Of a stretch of DNA of 64,000 nt, positions 18,070 through 27,120 are shown one piece after another (positions within the stretch are counted from its first letter, which is position 1; each line of letters starts with the position of its first letter). Made by a program: the position numbers and the translations under genes. The notes below the pieces were generated by a model. That model was not told where the DNA came from and did not search any database. It worked only from the letters and a program-made list of their open reading frames with translations. The DNA lies in the NCBI GenBank assembly GCA_024234055.1, contig JACKOW010000001.1:350001-414000 (forward strand). Direction: 5' to 3'. The stretch is from Rhodanobacteraceae bacterium. GTDB taxonomy: Bacteria > Pseudomonadota > Gammaproteobacteria > Xanthomonadales > SZUA-5.

Positions 18070-19413
18070 ATGCAGGTCATTGACCATCTGATCGAAGCGC
18101 GCTGGGTGGTGCCGGTGCAGCCCAAGGGCGTGGTCCTGGAAGAGCACGCCGTGGCCATCGACGGTGGCGATATCGTCGGTCTGATGACGATCGATCAGGC
18201 CCGTGGCCAGTATCAGCCGCGCGAGCGCACCGTACTCGATCAGCATGTGCTGATGCCGGGGCTGGTGAACGCCCATTGTCATGCGGCGATGAGCCTGATG
18301 CGCGGCATTGCCGATGATCTGCCGCTGATGACCTGGCTCAACGAGCACATCTGGCCGGCCGAGGGCGCGCTGGTATCGGCCGCCTTCGTGGCCGATGGCG
18401 TCGAGTTGGCCGTGGCCGAGATGCTGGCCGGCGGCATCACCGCGGTCAACGACATGTACTTCTTCCCGGACGTGGCCGCCGAGGTCTACAGACGCCTGGG
18501 GATGCGCGCCGCTGTCGGCCTTATCGTGCTGGAATTCCCCACGCCCTATGCGCGCAACGCCGACGAATACCTCGCCAAAGGCCTGGTGCTGGCCGATCAG
18601 CTCAAGGGCGACCCGCTGGTGCATGCCTGTTTTGCCCCGCATGCGCCGTATACGGTCTCGGACGACAGCTTCAAGCGCATTCGTACCTACGCCGATCAGC
18701 TGGGTCTGCGCGTGCACGTGCATGTGCACGAGACCGCCTTCGAGGTGGAGGAGTCGCGCAAGCTCCACAATGAGCGACCCTTGGCGCGACTGAAGCGCCT
18801 CGGCTTCATCGGGCCGGATCTGACTGCGGTGCACATGACCCAGCTGACGCCGGGCGAGATCGAAGAGATCGCCCGGCATGGCGTGATCGTGGCCCATTGT
18901 CCGGAATCCAATCTCAAGCTTGCCAGCGGCTTCTGCCCGGTCGGCGATCTGCTGAAGGCCGGCGTCGGCCTCGCCATTGGTACTGATGGCGTCGCCAGCA
19001 ACAACGATCTGGATCTGTTCGGCGAAATGCGCACCGCGGCCTTGCTGGCCAAGGGCGTGTCAGCGGATCCGGCGGTCATGGACGCGGCGACGGCGCTGGA
19101 GGCGGCGACGCTGGGCGGCGCCCGGGCCATCGGCCTGGAAGATCGCATCGGCAGCATCGAGCTCGGCAAGGCGGCGGACCTGGTCGCAGTCGATTTCAAC
19201 CGGCTGCATCTGGCGCCGGTCTTCAATCCACTGTCGCATCTGGTGTACGCGGCATCGCGACACGACGTCAGCGACGTCTGGGTGGCCGGACAGCGGCGCG
19301 TGCGCGCCGGGCAGTTGCTCGGAGTGGATCGCGAGGCGCTCATGGCCACGGCCGCCCGCTGGGCGCTGAAGGCACAGGCAGCTGTGCGCGCCGGGCAGGC
19401 AAAGAGCGCATGA
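18070..19413 (+). CDS. mtaD: TRZ/ATZ amidohydrolase, methylthioadenosine/S-adenosylhomocysteine deaminase type
   Basis: A 447-aa metal-dependent deaminase. Zinc ligands are in GLVNAHCHAAMSLMRG (H-x-H), HVHVHETAFE and the catalytic aspartate region GTDGVASNNDLDLFGEM. This last motif and the PHAPYTVSDD segment typify MTA/SAH deaminases. Gene order with ubiG and a HAD phosphatase matches the Pseudomonas aeruginosa PA3170-PA3172 region, where the first gene is an MTA deaminase. The ATG at 18070, 19 nt after the efp stop, is preceded by the purine-rich ggagcgcgg. Its end overlaps ubiG by 4 nt. Confidence 0.87.
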   Translation: MQVIDHLIEARWVVPVQPKGVVLEEHAVAIDGGDIVGLMTIDQARGQYQPRERTVLDQHVLMPGLVNAHCHAAMSLMRGIADDLPLMTWLNEHIWPAEGALVSAAFVADGVELAVAEMLAGGITAVNDMYFFPDVAAEVYRRLGMRAAVGLIVLEFPTPYARNADEYLAKGLVLADQLKGDPLVHACFAPHAPYTVSDDSFKRIRTYADQLGLRVHVHVHETAFEVEESRKLHNERPLARLKRLGFIGPDLTAVHMTQLTPGEIEEIARHGVIVAHCPESNLKLASGFCPVGDLLKAGVGLAIGTDGVASNNDLDLFGEMRTAALLAKGVSADPAVMDAATALEAATLGGARAIGLEDRIGSIELGKAADLVAVDFNRLHLAPVFNPLSHLVYAASRHDVSDVWVAGQRRVRAGQLLGVDREALMATAARWALKAQAAVRAGQAKSA

Positions 19414-20111
19414 ACCAGAACGCCGATGCCCGCGAGCTGGCCCGTTTCGACAGTGTCGCCGCGCGCTGGTGGGACAGCGACGGCCCCTTCCGGCCGCTGC
19501 ATGAGCTCAATCCGCAGCGGCTGGCCTTCGTCAGCGAGCGGCAGTCCTTGCCGGGTGCCCATATCGTCGACATTGGCTGCGGCGGCGGCATCCTGAGCGA
19601 AGCCATGGCCCGCGCCGGCGCCGAGGTCATCGGCCTGGATCTGGCCGCAGACGCGCTCGACGTGGCCCGCCTGCATGCGCTGGAAGTCGGCATCAAGGTG
19701 GACTACCGCTTGCAGTCGGTCGAGCAGCTGGCGTCCGAGATGCCCGAATCCCAGGATGCGGTCACTTGCCTGGAGATGCTCGAACATGTGCCCGATCCGC
19801 TGTCGGTGCTGCGCGCCTGCGTGCAGTTGCTGAAGCCCGGCGGGCGCTTGTTCCTGTCGACACTGAACCGCACTCCCAAGGCTTTCGCCCTGGGCATCGT
19901 CGGCGCCGAATACGTGCTCGGCCTGCTGCCCCGAGGCACCCATCGCTACGAGCGCTTTCTGAAGCCGTCGGAATTGCGCCGGGCACTGGTGGACCTGGGG
20001 CTGGTCGAGCTGGAATTCGAAGGGCTGGCCTACGATCCCTTCACCCGACAGGCACGCCGCAGCGCGGATCTTTCGATCAATTATCTGGTGGCCGCACAGC
20101 GCCCATGGTGA
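19410..20111 (+). CDS. ubiG: Ubiquinone biosynthesis O-methyltransferase UbiG
   Basis: A 233-aa class I SAM methyltransferase carrying out both O-methylations of ubiquinone synthesis. The family N-terminus ARFDSVAARWWDSDGPFRPL is followed by SAM motif IVDIGCGGGILSEAMA, CLEMLEHVPDP and LSTLNRTPKAF. It starts in an ATGA overlap with the deaminase gene and its last codons overlap the phosphatase gene, indicating one coupled transcript. Confidence 0.96.
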   Translation: MNQNADARELARFDSVAARWWDSDGPFRPLHELNPQRLAFVSERQSLPGAHIVDIGCGGGILSEAMARAGAEVIGLDLAADALDVARLHALEVGIKVDYRLQSVEQLASEMPESQDAVTCLEMLEHVPDPLSVLRACVQLLKPGGRLFLSTLNRTPKAFALGIVGAEYVLGLLPRGTHRYERFLKPSELRRALVDLGLVELEFEGLAYDPFTRQARRSADLSINYLVAAQRPW

Positions 20112-20785
20112 GAGCGGTTCTGTTTGACCTTGATGGCACGCTGATCGACACCGCTGCGGATCTGATCGGTACGCTCGACGATGTGCGCGTCGAGCTTGGC
20201 TTGGATCCGTGCACGGCCGCTCTGCCGCCAGCTGTCGCGGCGCGCGGTGGTCGCGGGCTGCTGACGCTGGGTTTCCCCGATCAGCCGGAACTGGTCGAGC
20301 GCCTGTTGCCCCGCTATCTGCAGATCTATGCCGGCCGTCTGGCGCGCCTGAGTCGACCCTATGCGGGCATCGCCGAGGTGCTGGATCAGCTGCAGACGGC
20401 CGGAATCCCTGCCGCCATCGTGACCAACAAGCCCGAAGGGCTGGCCAGACAACTGCTCGCAGAACTGGGCTGGACCGAGCGCTTCGCCGCCCTGGTGGGC
20501 GGCGATACCCTGGATCGGCGCAAGCCGTATCCGGAGCCGATCTGGCATGCCTGCCAAGCACTGCGGCTGAAGCCCGAACAGACCGTCATGGTCGGTGATG
20601 ACGAGCGCGATATTGCCGCCGGTCGGGCCGCCGGGTGCGCACTCAATATCGCCACGGCCTATGGTTATCTGGAAATGCCGGATCAGGTTGCTGGCTGGGG
20701 CGCCGACGAAATTGTCGATGACCCCAGGCAACTCGGTGCAGCGCTGCAGCGCTGCCTGTCGCTGTTGTCGCATCGAGCTCACTGA
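20105..20785 (+). CDS. gph: HAD phosphatase (phosphoglycolate or MurNAc-6-phosphate phosphatase)
   Basis: A 226-aa HAD hydrolase: motif I LFDLDGTLIDT with the nucleophile Asp, motif II AIVTNKP, motif III Lys in RRKPYPEP and motif IV MVGDDERDI. Most homologues are annotated Gph, but those directly after ubiG in pseudomonads are MupP (MurNAc-6-phosphate phosphatase of cell-wall recycling), so MupP is a serious alternative. The ATG at 20105 overlaps ubiG by 7 nt, and the gene overlaps the next one by a single base. Confidence 0.88.
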   Translation: MVRAVLFDLDGTLIDTAADLIGTLDDVRVELGLDPCTAALPPAVAARGGRGLLTLGFPDQPELVERLLPRYLQIYAGRLARLSRPYAGIAEVLDQLQTAGIPAAIVTNKPEGLARQLLAELGWTERFAALVGGDTLDRRKPYPEPIWHACQALRLKPEQTVMVGDDERDIAAGRAAGCALNIATAYGYLEMPDQVAGWGADEIVDDPRQLGAALQRCLSLLSHRAH

Positions 20786-21537
20786 TGCTGCCGGACGTCA
20801 ATCCTGCCTTGCTGGAGTTCTGTCAGCCGTGGCTGGCGGGTGAACCACGGCTGCTGCTGGCCTGCCAGTTCGCTCCGGCGGGACGTGGCCGCGAGCAGTT
20901 CCTGGCCGTCAACGTGCTGATGCGCGAACTGGCCCAAAGCGTGATTGCGGTCAGCGAGCGGCGGGTCGCAGAGGCCCGTCTGGCATGGTGGGCCGAGGAG
21001 GCTCAAGCCTGGGCCGCAGGACATCCCCGGCACCCGCTGGCGCATGGTTTTGCCGATCTCGGGCAGGGCCAGCCGGTGGCAGGGTTGGTGGCGGCCAGCG
21101 TTGACTGGTTGATGGCGGCTGCGCCGGAACAATCGCAGGCCCTGAGTGAACGTCTGACCGCGCTCGCGGCTGCCAGCGACAGCCTGCATCCCGGGGCCGC
21201 GGCCTGGCGCCTGCCGTGGTTGGCGCTGGCGTTGCGACTGACCCTGGGCGCGACCACGCCGCTGACCAATGTGCTGCCGCTCGATCTCTGGGCCCGCCAT
21301 GGCCTCAAACGCTCACAGTGGCCGGAGCTTGCGCACCTGCAGCGCCGTGAATTGATGGCCGAGGTGGCGCAGGGCCTGGATCTGGAGTCGGCAGCGACCG
21401 CAGATCCGGCGATGACAGTGCTGCAGTATCTTGAAGCTCGCTGGCTAGCGAGCGCGAAGCGCTGGCGCAGCGAGGGCGATCGCCTGAGTCCCTTGGATGT
21501 CTTCGGTGCCTGGCGGGCTGCGCGCCGCAGTCGCTGA
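20785..21537 (+). CDS. Squalene/phytoene synthase-family-like protein
   Basis: A 250-aa protein whose N-terminal half resembles the trans-isoprenyl synthase (SQS/PSY) fold: ACQFAPAGRGREQFLAVN, then VSERRVAEARLAWWAEE and HPLAHGF, as in small non-canonical members of that family. The aspartate-rich substrate motifs (DxxxD) of true synthases are not seen, so catalysis is doubtful; NDUFAF6-like assembly roles are known for such members in eukaryotes. It overlaps the phosphatase stop by one base and ends the efp-mtaD-ubiG run. Confidence 0.7.
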   Translation: MLPDVNPALLEFCQPWLAGEPRLLLACQFAPAGRGREQFLAVNVLMRELAQSVIAVSERRVAEARLAWWAEEAQAWAAGHPRHPLAHGFADLGQGQPVAGLVAASVDWLMAAAPEQSQALSERLTALAAASDSLHPGAAAWRLPWLALALRLTLGATTPLTNVLPLDLWARHGLKRSQWPELAHLQRRELMAEVAQGLDLESAATADPAMTVLQYLEARWLASAKRWRSEGDRLSPLDVFGAWRAARRSR

Positions 21538-21737
21538 CGGGCTGAAGAACCGAGCTCTTGTGGGTCCGGACTTGTCCGGACGCTGTAGACGGGAAACCGG
21601 AACTTGCGGTCCGGCAAGAGGGCAAGAGGGCACGCAAAGGCAGGTTTGGCGCGAGATTCTGGCTCTTGCTGCCCTCGTACGCTCAATCAACGGAGAGTGG
21701 CATTTTGAGCCAGGGATTGCCTTCGCCGAACCAGCCA
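21538..21737. other. Non-coding spacer
   Basis: No gene is seen. It contains a short tccggacttgtccgga palindrome near 21567, related to gtccagactggtctgg near 30137 and gtccagacttgcttggac near 59459, apparently another minor dispersed motif. Confidence 0.5.
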
Positions 21738-21939
21738 TCGCGGACAGAGTCCGCTCCCACAGCGACGGCAATGCGCGCGCCCTGTGGGAGCGGCTTCAGC
21801 CGCGATGGGCCTTCCGGATCGACTGATCGCGGACAGAGTCCGCTCCCACAGCGACGGCGGTGCGCGTTCCCTGTGGGAGCGGCTTCAGCCGCGATGGCCG
21901 TTCCGGATCAACGGATCGCGGACAGAGTCCGCTCCCACG
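21738..21939. repeat. 89-bp tandem REP unit, 2.3 copies (family A)
   Basis: Units start at 21738, 21827 and 21916, exactly 89 bp apart. Each has tcgcggacagagtccgctcc followed by cacag, a short linker, and the reverse-orientation REP ctgtgggagcggcttcagcc. The third is truncated after its first REP. Inverted REP pairs of this kind are bacterial interspersed mosaic elements. Confidence 0.9.
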
Positions 21940-22009
21940 GAAGCCTGGTTGATCCAGCCTTTCTCCGCGACCTCCGCGACCTCCGCGTCTCCGCGTGATC
22001 CAGCTCCCT

Positions 22010-22056
22010 CCGACAACCAGCAACCAGCAACCGACAACCGACAACCGACAAACCAG
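22010..22056. repeat. Heptanucleotide array (ccgacaa / ccagcaa)
   Basis: About six 7-bp units of ccagcaa and ccgacaa type lie immediately beside the rsgA stop. Upstream, 21960-21995 has a 9-bp repeat (cctccgcga). Confidence 0.85.
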
Positions 22057-22059
22057 CCC

Positions 22060-23139
22060 TCAGCTGCGGCCCTTCTTCTTCAGCACATCGCGCAGCGCGC
22101 GGGCCATGGCGGCGTCGTGCTGTTTGCGTTCGCGGCGCGCGATCGGGCTCTCGCCGGCGCGGCTGATCTCGCCGCCGAGCTTGCTCCAGCTGCTCAGGCG
22201 GCCTGGGTCCAGTTCTCCAGCCTCGATGGCAGTGCGCACGGCGCAGCCGGGTTCCTTCTCGTGCTTGCAGTCGCGGAAACGGCAGGACGCTGCCAGCGCT
22301 TCGATGTCGTCGAAGCCGGCTTCGGCGAGGTCCTCGTCGCCGGTGAGCTTGATCTCGCGCAGGCCCGGCGTGTCGATCAGGCAGGCGCCGCCCGGCAGCG
22401 GCTTGAGCGCCCGCGACACCGTGGTGTGGCGGCCACGGCCATCGCGCTCGCGCGTGGTGCCGGTGGCTTGCAGTTCGGCCCCCAGCAGGGTGTTGGTCAG
22501 CGTGCTCTTGCCGGCACCCGAGGATCCGATCAGCACCGCCGTCTGGCCCGGCAACAGCTCTGCCGCCAGCGCTGCGCAACTCTCCGCCGATTTGGCATTG
22601 ATGGCATGCACCGTCGTGCCCGGCGCAATAGTCTCGACGGCCACGCGCAGCTCATCGACCTCGCTGCTCTTGTCGGCCTTGGTCAGCGCCAGGATCGGGT
22701 GCGCGTCGGAACTGCTGACGAGGGTGAGATAGCGCTCGATGCGGCGCAGATTGAAGTCGCGATCCATGCCGGTGACGATCAGCACGTGGTCGATATTGGC
22801 GGCGATGGCCTGACGCGCCTGGGTCTCGCCAGCGGCGCCGCGCACCAGCGTGGAGAAGCGCGGCAACAGCTCTTCGATGATCCACTCACCGCCATGACGA
22901 ACCGCCGCGATGCACCAGTCGCCCACGCAGGGCCGCTCGCTGGCCTGTTCCACGCGATGGCGCAGACGCGGCAGTGATTTGGCGACATGGGTGTCGCAAC
23001 CGTCATGGATGATGTAGCCGGAGCGATGCTGCTCGACGATACGCGCCAGGATGCTGTCGTCGGGAATGACCAGATCCGGCCAGCGCCTGGCGCAAAAGCC
23101 GATCCGGGACAGCAATTCCAATTGCGCGGGTGTGTGCAT
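22060..23139 (-). CDS. rsgA: Ribosome small subunit-dependent GTPase RsgA
   Basis: A 359-aa circularly permuted GTPase for late 30S maturation. An N-terminal OB domain is followed by permuted G motifs: G4 LTKAD first, then G1 GSSGAGKST and G3 DTPGLRE. The C-terminal zinc finger has the Cys-Cys-His-Cys arrangement in CRFRDCKHEKEPGC. It stands alone on the minus strand; the 3' end abuts a heptanucleotide array. Confidence 0.95.
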   Translation of the reverse strand: MHTPAQLELLSRIGFCARRWPDLVIPDDSILARIVEQHRSGYIIHDGCDTHVAKSLPRLRHRVEQASERPCVGDWCIAAVRHGGEWIIEELLPRFSTLVRGAAGETQARQAIAANIDHVLIVTGMDRDFNLRRIERYLTLVSSSDAHPILALTKADKSSEVDELRVAVETIAPGTTVHAINAKSAESCAALAAELLPGQTAVLIGSSGAGKSTLTNTLLGAELQATGTTRERDGRGRHTTVSRALKPLPGGACLIDTPGLREIKLTGDEDLAEAGFDDIEALAASCRFRDCKHEKEPGCAVRTAIEAGELDPGRLSSWSKLGGEISRAGESPIARRERKQHDAAMARALRDVLKKKGRS

Positions 23140-23333
23140 GCGGGGCGGAGTCTAGCCTGCATTTCCTGCAGCTGCGCGGGCTACCAGGGCAATTCGCGAT
23201 TCCGGCGTTGCTGGAGCGAACGGCTGCCACATGGTCGAGATGTCCTGTCGGGGGCACCAAAGTTGACGTGCGACCGAGCCCGCGATTTGGACATCGTGCG
23301 ATGATCCGGATTCACTCACAGGAGATCATCCGC

Positions 23334-24035
23334 ATGAGCGCACTAGACGCGATGCTGAGTCAGCTCAATCCGCAGACGATTCAACAGATGGCCGGGCAAT
23401 TGGGTGCCAGTCCGGAACAGACGCAGAGCGCCATCCAGGCTGCCTTGCCCATGCTGATGGGCGCGATGCAGCGCAATGCCGCGAGTCCGGATGGTGCCCA
23501 GGCCCTGTTTGGCGCGGTCAAGCGCGACCACCAGGGCGTGGATCTGGGGGGGCTGTTGGGTGGATTGCTCGGTGGTGGCGGCGGTACCAACGCCGGTGGA
23601 GGAATGGGCGGCCTGCTGGGGGCTGTGATGGGCATGATGGGTGGCGGTCAGCAAGCGCAAGCGGCACCGCAACGCTCGCCGCTGGAAAATGGTGTCGCGA
23701 TTCTGGGTCATGTCTTCGGTCAGCAGCAGCCACGCGCTGCAGCGGGCGTCGCCAAGGCATCAGGCCTGGACATGGGCTCCGCAGCGCAGTTGCTGGCGAT
23801 GTTGGCTCCGATGTTGATGGGCGCGCTGGGGCAGCAGACCCAAGCCAAGGGACTGGATGCGGGTGGCCTGGCCGGCATGTTGGGCAACGACGTGGAGCGC
23901 GCCACGGGTGGCAACGCGGGAGGTTTGCAGTCGATGCTGGGCAGCATGCTGGATACCGATGGCGACGGCGATGTCGATGCAGCCGACCTGCTCAAACACG
24001 GCAGCGGATTGCTGAGTTCCTTCATGCGACGCTGA
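23334..24035 (+). CDS. DUF937 protein with C-terminal EF-hand-like loop
   Basis: A 233-aa protein. The first about 65 residues (MLSQLNPQTIQQMAGQLGAS, then IQAALPMLMGAM) match the helical DUF937 repeat; a Gly/Met-rich low-complexity linker (GGLLGGLLGGGGG) and a second helical repeat (LLAMLAPMLMGALG) follow. The C-terminus has DTDGDGDVDAADLL, which fits a calcium-binding EF-hand/dockerin loop. No signal peptide. The ATG at 23334 follows aggag; an ATG 33 nt earlier has no ribosome site. Function unknown. Confidence 0.85.
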   Translation: MSALDAMLSQLNPQTIQQMAGQLGASPEQTQSAIQAALPMLMGAMQRNAASPDGAQALFGAVKRDHQGVDLGGLLGGLLGGGGGTNAGGGMGGLLGAVMGMMGGGQQAQAAPQRSPLENGVAILGHVFGQQQPRAAAGVAKASGLDMGSAAQLLAMLAPMLMGALGQQTQAKGLDAGGLAGMLGNDVERATGGNAGGLQSMLGSMLDTDGDGDVDAADLLKHGSGLLSSFMRR

Positions 24036-24141
24036 ACGAAATCTCGGTGAGTGAGGCCTGATTGCGGTCCTGCTCACCGCGCATTCATCGCGTCGGCGCA
24101 AACATCCGCCCCCTTTCTTCCTACAAGACAAGGGGGCTGTG

Positions 24142-24858
24142 ATGCGCAAGGTATTGTTTCTGGCGCTGTTGGGCGCAAGCACGGGTGCTCTGGCCGAGAA
24201 CGGCTGGACCGGAGCCGGCGAGTTGGGTCTGGCGCTGTCGCGCGGCAACTCGGAAACCGAAAGCCTCAACGCCAAGCTCGGGCTGACCCTCGAAGACGAA
24301 AAGTGGAAGCACAATGTCGGCTTCGCCGCACTGCGGCAAAAGGGCCAGGTGGCCGAGACCGGCGATCTGGACCTGACTGCCAATCGCTACGAGTTGACCG
24401 GTTCCAGCGCCTATGACCTCAGCGAACGCAGCTATGCGATCGGCTCGCTGCGCTACGAGAATGACGACTTCGCGCCCTACGACTATCAGACCATCGTGTC
24501 GCTGGGCTATGGCTGGTATGCCATCAAGAACGACGTGACCGAGTGGTTGTTCGAAGGTGGTCCGGGCTATCGCCGCGTGAAGGATTCCGCCACCCAGCGT
24601 ACCGAGGGCCAGACCGTGTTTCGCGGTCGCATGAACTTCAAGCATGCCTTCAACGACAGCACCTCATTCGAGAACTCGCTGCTCGTGGAAGCGGGTTCCG
24701 ATAATACCTTCGCTCAGAACGACAGCGGTCTGGTGGTCAAGATGAACGCCTCGCTGGCACTCAAGGCCGGCCTGCAGTTTCGCCACAATACCGACGTGGC
24801 GCCGGGTCTGAAGAAGACCGATTCGCTGTTCACGACCAATCTCGTTTACAGCTTCTGA
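24142..24858 (+). CDS. DUF481 outer-membrane beta-barrel protein (YdiY-like)
   Basis: A 238-aa exported protein. Signal peptide MRKVLFLALLGASTGALA ends at an A-x-A site, followed by alternating amphipathic strands (GWTGAGELGLALSRGNSET, ANRYELTGSSAYD) and a C-terminal aromatic residue (NLVYSF) typical of outer-membrane barrels. The GNSET stretch is the DUF481 hallmark. The ATG at 24142 follows agggggctg; a GTG directly before it is less likely. Role unknown. Confidence 0.9.
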   Translation: MRKVLFLALLGASTGALAENGWTGAGELGLALSRGNSETESLNAKLGLTLEDEKWKHNVGFAALRQKGQVAETGDLDLTANRYELTGSSAYDLSERSYAIGSLRYENDDFAPYDYQTIVSLGYGWYAIKNDVTEWLFEGGPGYRRVKDSATQRTEGQTVFRGRMNFKHAFNDSTSFENSLLVEAGSDNTFAQNDSGLVVKMNASLALKAGLQFRHNTDVAPGLKKTDSLFTTNLVYSF

Positions 24859-25464
24859 GCTGGATGAGGGCGCGCGGCGAATCGGCAACCGTAGGAGCGC
24901 CCTTGCGGCGCGACCGGTGAAGCGACAATCCGGCCCTGAGGAACATCATCGCCAGAAGCCGGACGCAGAGTACGCAAAGGAAAAGCAGAGAGAACGCGAA
25001 GAAGGGCGATCAGATGTCGGAGATGCTCTGACGAGTTTGGATGCAATAGTGCCGGCAATCGCCCACTTGGCGTAGCCCGAGGCGCGCGTAGCGCTCTGTG
25101 GGCATTGACGCGAAAAGCCCCGGTGAGCCGCTGCGCGGCACATCGGGCTACGCGCCTTCAGGCAATAACCTGAGCGCGATTCGTGCCGTTGCTGTGGAGG
25201 GCGCCGCGCCGCGGCGCCGCTTTGCCTGGGTCGGACATCAAGAGCGGCCGCGCAGGCGCGCGTCCCTCCTCACAGCCGCTCCGATCCAGCCTCGTCGTAC
25301 ACCCGACTGGCGTCATTGAGAGTGTAGCGAAGCAATCCAGATGCACGGCTGTGGAAGCACTGGATTGCTTCGCTGCGCTCGCAATGACGCTTCCGATGAG
25401 CAATCCTGATCGCGCCCTCGCGCCCTCGCGCCCTCGCGCCCTCGCGCCCTCGCGCCCTCGTGCC
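24859..25464. repeat. 606-bp repeat island without genes
   Basis: In order: a family H half-site (taggagcgcccttgcggcg near 24892), an aacgcgaag/gcaaagg-type stretch near 24960-25005, a partial family C copy (25193-25284, ggagggcgccgcgccgcgg), a complete family B inverted pair (25311-25389), and an 8-bp tandem array of gcgccctc from about 25410 to 25462 that runs up to the parB stop. No plausible coding sequence was found. Confidence 0.85.
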
Positions 25465-26316
25465 TCAGCGTATCTTCGCGAGGATCCCGTCCAGCTCATC
25501 CAGGCTGTTGTAGCTGATCACCAGCTTGCCGCGGCCCCGGGGGCCTTGCTGGATGGCTACGCGCGCGGCGAGGCGTTCGGACAGCTCGGTTTCCAGGCTC
25601 TGGACATTGGCGTCGCGGCGGGGCGCGGCCTTGGGTTTGGGCTGGGTCTGGGCCTTGCGGGCCTCGGCTTCCAGCTCGCGTACGCTCCAGCCCTGCTCGG
25701 CGGCTTGATGGGCGAGGCGCACCTGCAACAGCGTGGGCAGCGTCAGCAGCGCGCGGGCGTGGCCCATGTCGATGCGTTTGGCTTCGAGCAGCTTGCGCGC
25801 TTCTGGTGCCAGTTCCAGCAGGCGCAACAGATTGCTGACCGCGGCGCGCGAGCGGCCGACAGCGTCGGCGGCGTCCTGGTGAGTCAGATCGAATTCATCG
25901 ATCAGCCGCTTCAGCGCCTGCGCTTCTTCCAGCGGGTTCAGATCCTCGCGCTGGATGTTCTCGATCAGCGCGATGGCAATCGCGGCTTGATCGGGAATAT
26001 CGCGCAGCACCACCGGAATCTCGCTGAGTCCGGCTTGCTGCGCCGCGCGCCAGCGGCGCTCGCCGGCGATGATCTCGTAGCGATCGGCGCTGATGCGGCG
26101 CACCACCACCGGTTGCACCACGCCATGGGCGCGGATCGAAGCGGCCAGTTCGGCCAGGCGCTCCGGGTCCATGCCGGTACGCGGCTGGTATTTGCCGGGC
26201 TGCAGGCTCTCGATGGGCAGCGTGCTCAGCGATTCCGCTGGCGGTGTTTCCAGCTGCGCGGCGTCGCCGAGCAGGGCGTCCAGTCCGCGGCCGAGTCCGC
26301 GCTTCTTGGCTGACAT
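25465..26316 (-). CDS. parB: Chromosome partitioning protein ParB
   Basis: A 283-aa ParB/Spo0J. The N-terminal tail KKRGLGRGLDALLG recruits and stimulates ParA, the CTPase/nuclease-fold domain carries GERRWRAAQ and IENIQREDLNPLEEA, and a helix-turn-helix (AVGRSRAAVSNLLRLLEL) binds parS. The C-terminal dimerisation segment ends LDELDGILAKI. It lies 9 nt downstream of parA. No match to the canonical parS palindrome (core ttccacgtggaa / cacgtg type) was noticed near by. Confidence 0.97.
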   Translation of the reverse strand: MSAKKRGLGRGLDALLGDAAQLETPPAESLSTLPIESLQPGKYQPRTGMDPERLAELAASIRAHGVVQPVVVRRISADRYEIIAGERRWRAAQQAGLSEIPVVLRDIPDQAAIAIALIENIQREDLNPLEEAQALKRLIDEFDLTHQDAADAVGRSRAAVSNLLRLLELAPEARKLLEAKRIDMGHARALLTLPTLLQVRLAHQAAEQGWSVRELEAEARKAQTQPKPKAAPRRDANVQSLETELSERLAARVAIQQGPRGRGKLVISYNSLDELDGILAKIR

Positions 26317-26325
26317 GAGTACGAC

Positions 26326-27120
26326 TTATCCTTGGGTTCCGGCGCGTTGCGCCGCCTGTTCGCGTTCGTGGCGCAGGATTTCTCCGGCCAGGCCGAGGTA
26401 GGCCACGGCGCCACGCGAATCGCGATCGTATTGGGTGATGGGTTGCCCATGACTCGGCGCTTCGGCCACGCGCACATTGCGCGGCACGATGGTGCGGAAG
26501 ACCTTGTCGCCGAAATGCTTGAGCAGTTGCCCTGAGACTTCATTGCCGAGGTTGTTGCGCACGTCGAACATGGTGCGCAACAGGCCTTCGATCTGCAAGG
26601 CCGGATTGACGCTGGCCTTGACCGCCTTGATGGTGTCTAGCAGCGCGGTCAGACCATCAAGCGCATAAAACTCGCACTGGATCGGGATCAGTACGCTGTC
26701 GGCAGCGGTCAGCGCGTTCAGCGTCAGCACGCCGAGCGAGGGCGGGCAATCGATCAGCACATAGTGATACTTGCTGCGGATCGGAGCCAGCAATTGCTTC
26801 AGGCGCATCTCCCGACCGGGCGCCGGCATCAGCCGCACTTCGGCCGCGGTCAGGTCGCCGTTGCCAGGCAGCAGATCGTAGCCGGCCTCGACGCGGCGGA
26901 TGGCCTGCTCGATCGGCACCTCGTGCAGCAACACCTCGCAACCGGAGGGCTTGGATTCCTTCTTGGGGATGCCCGAACCCATGGTGGCATGGCCCTGCGG
27001 GTCGAAATCGATCAGCAGCACGCGCCGCCGCGCCTCGGCCAGCGCCGCTGCGAGGTTGACACAGGTGGTGGTCTTGCCGACTCCGCCCTTCTGATTGGTG
27101 ACTGCGATGATCTTGGCCAT
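26326..27120 (-). CDS. parA: Chromosome partitioning ATPase ParA
   Basis: A 264-aa deviant-Walker ATPase with KGGVGKTTT (signature lysine), LLIDFDPQGHA and IDCPPSLGVLTLNAL. It binds DNA non-specifically with ATP and, with ParB, segregates origins. It has the short N-terminus of chromosomal rather than plasmid ParA. Expected neighbours of the origin region (gidA/gidB, dnaA) are not in the window. Confidence 0.97.
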   Translation of the reverse strand: MAKIIAVTNQKGGVGKTTTCVNLAAALAEARRRVLLIDFDPQGHATMGSGIPKKESKPSGCEVLLHEVPIEQAIRRVEAGYDLLPGNGDLTAAEVRLMPAPGREMRLKQLLAPIRSKYHYVLIDCPPSLGVLTLNALTAADSVLIPIQCEFYALDGLTALLDTIKAVKASVNPALQIEGLLRTMFDVRNNLGNEVSGQLLKHFGDKVFRTIVPRNVRVAEAPSHGQPITQYDRDSRGAVAYLGLAGEILRHEREQAAQRAGTQG

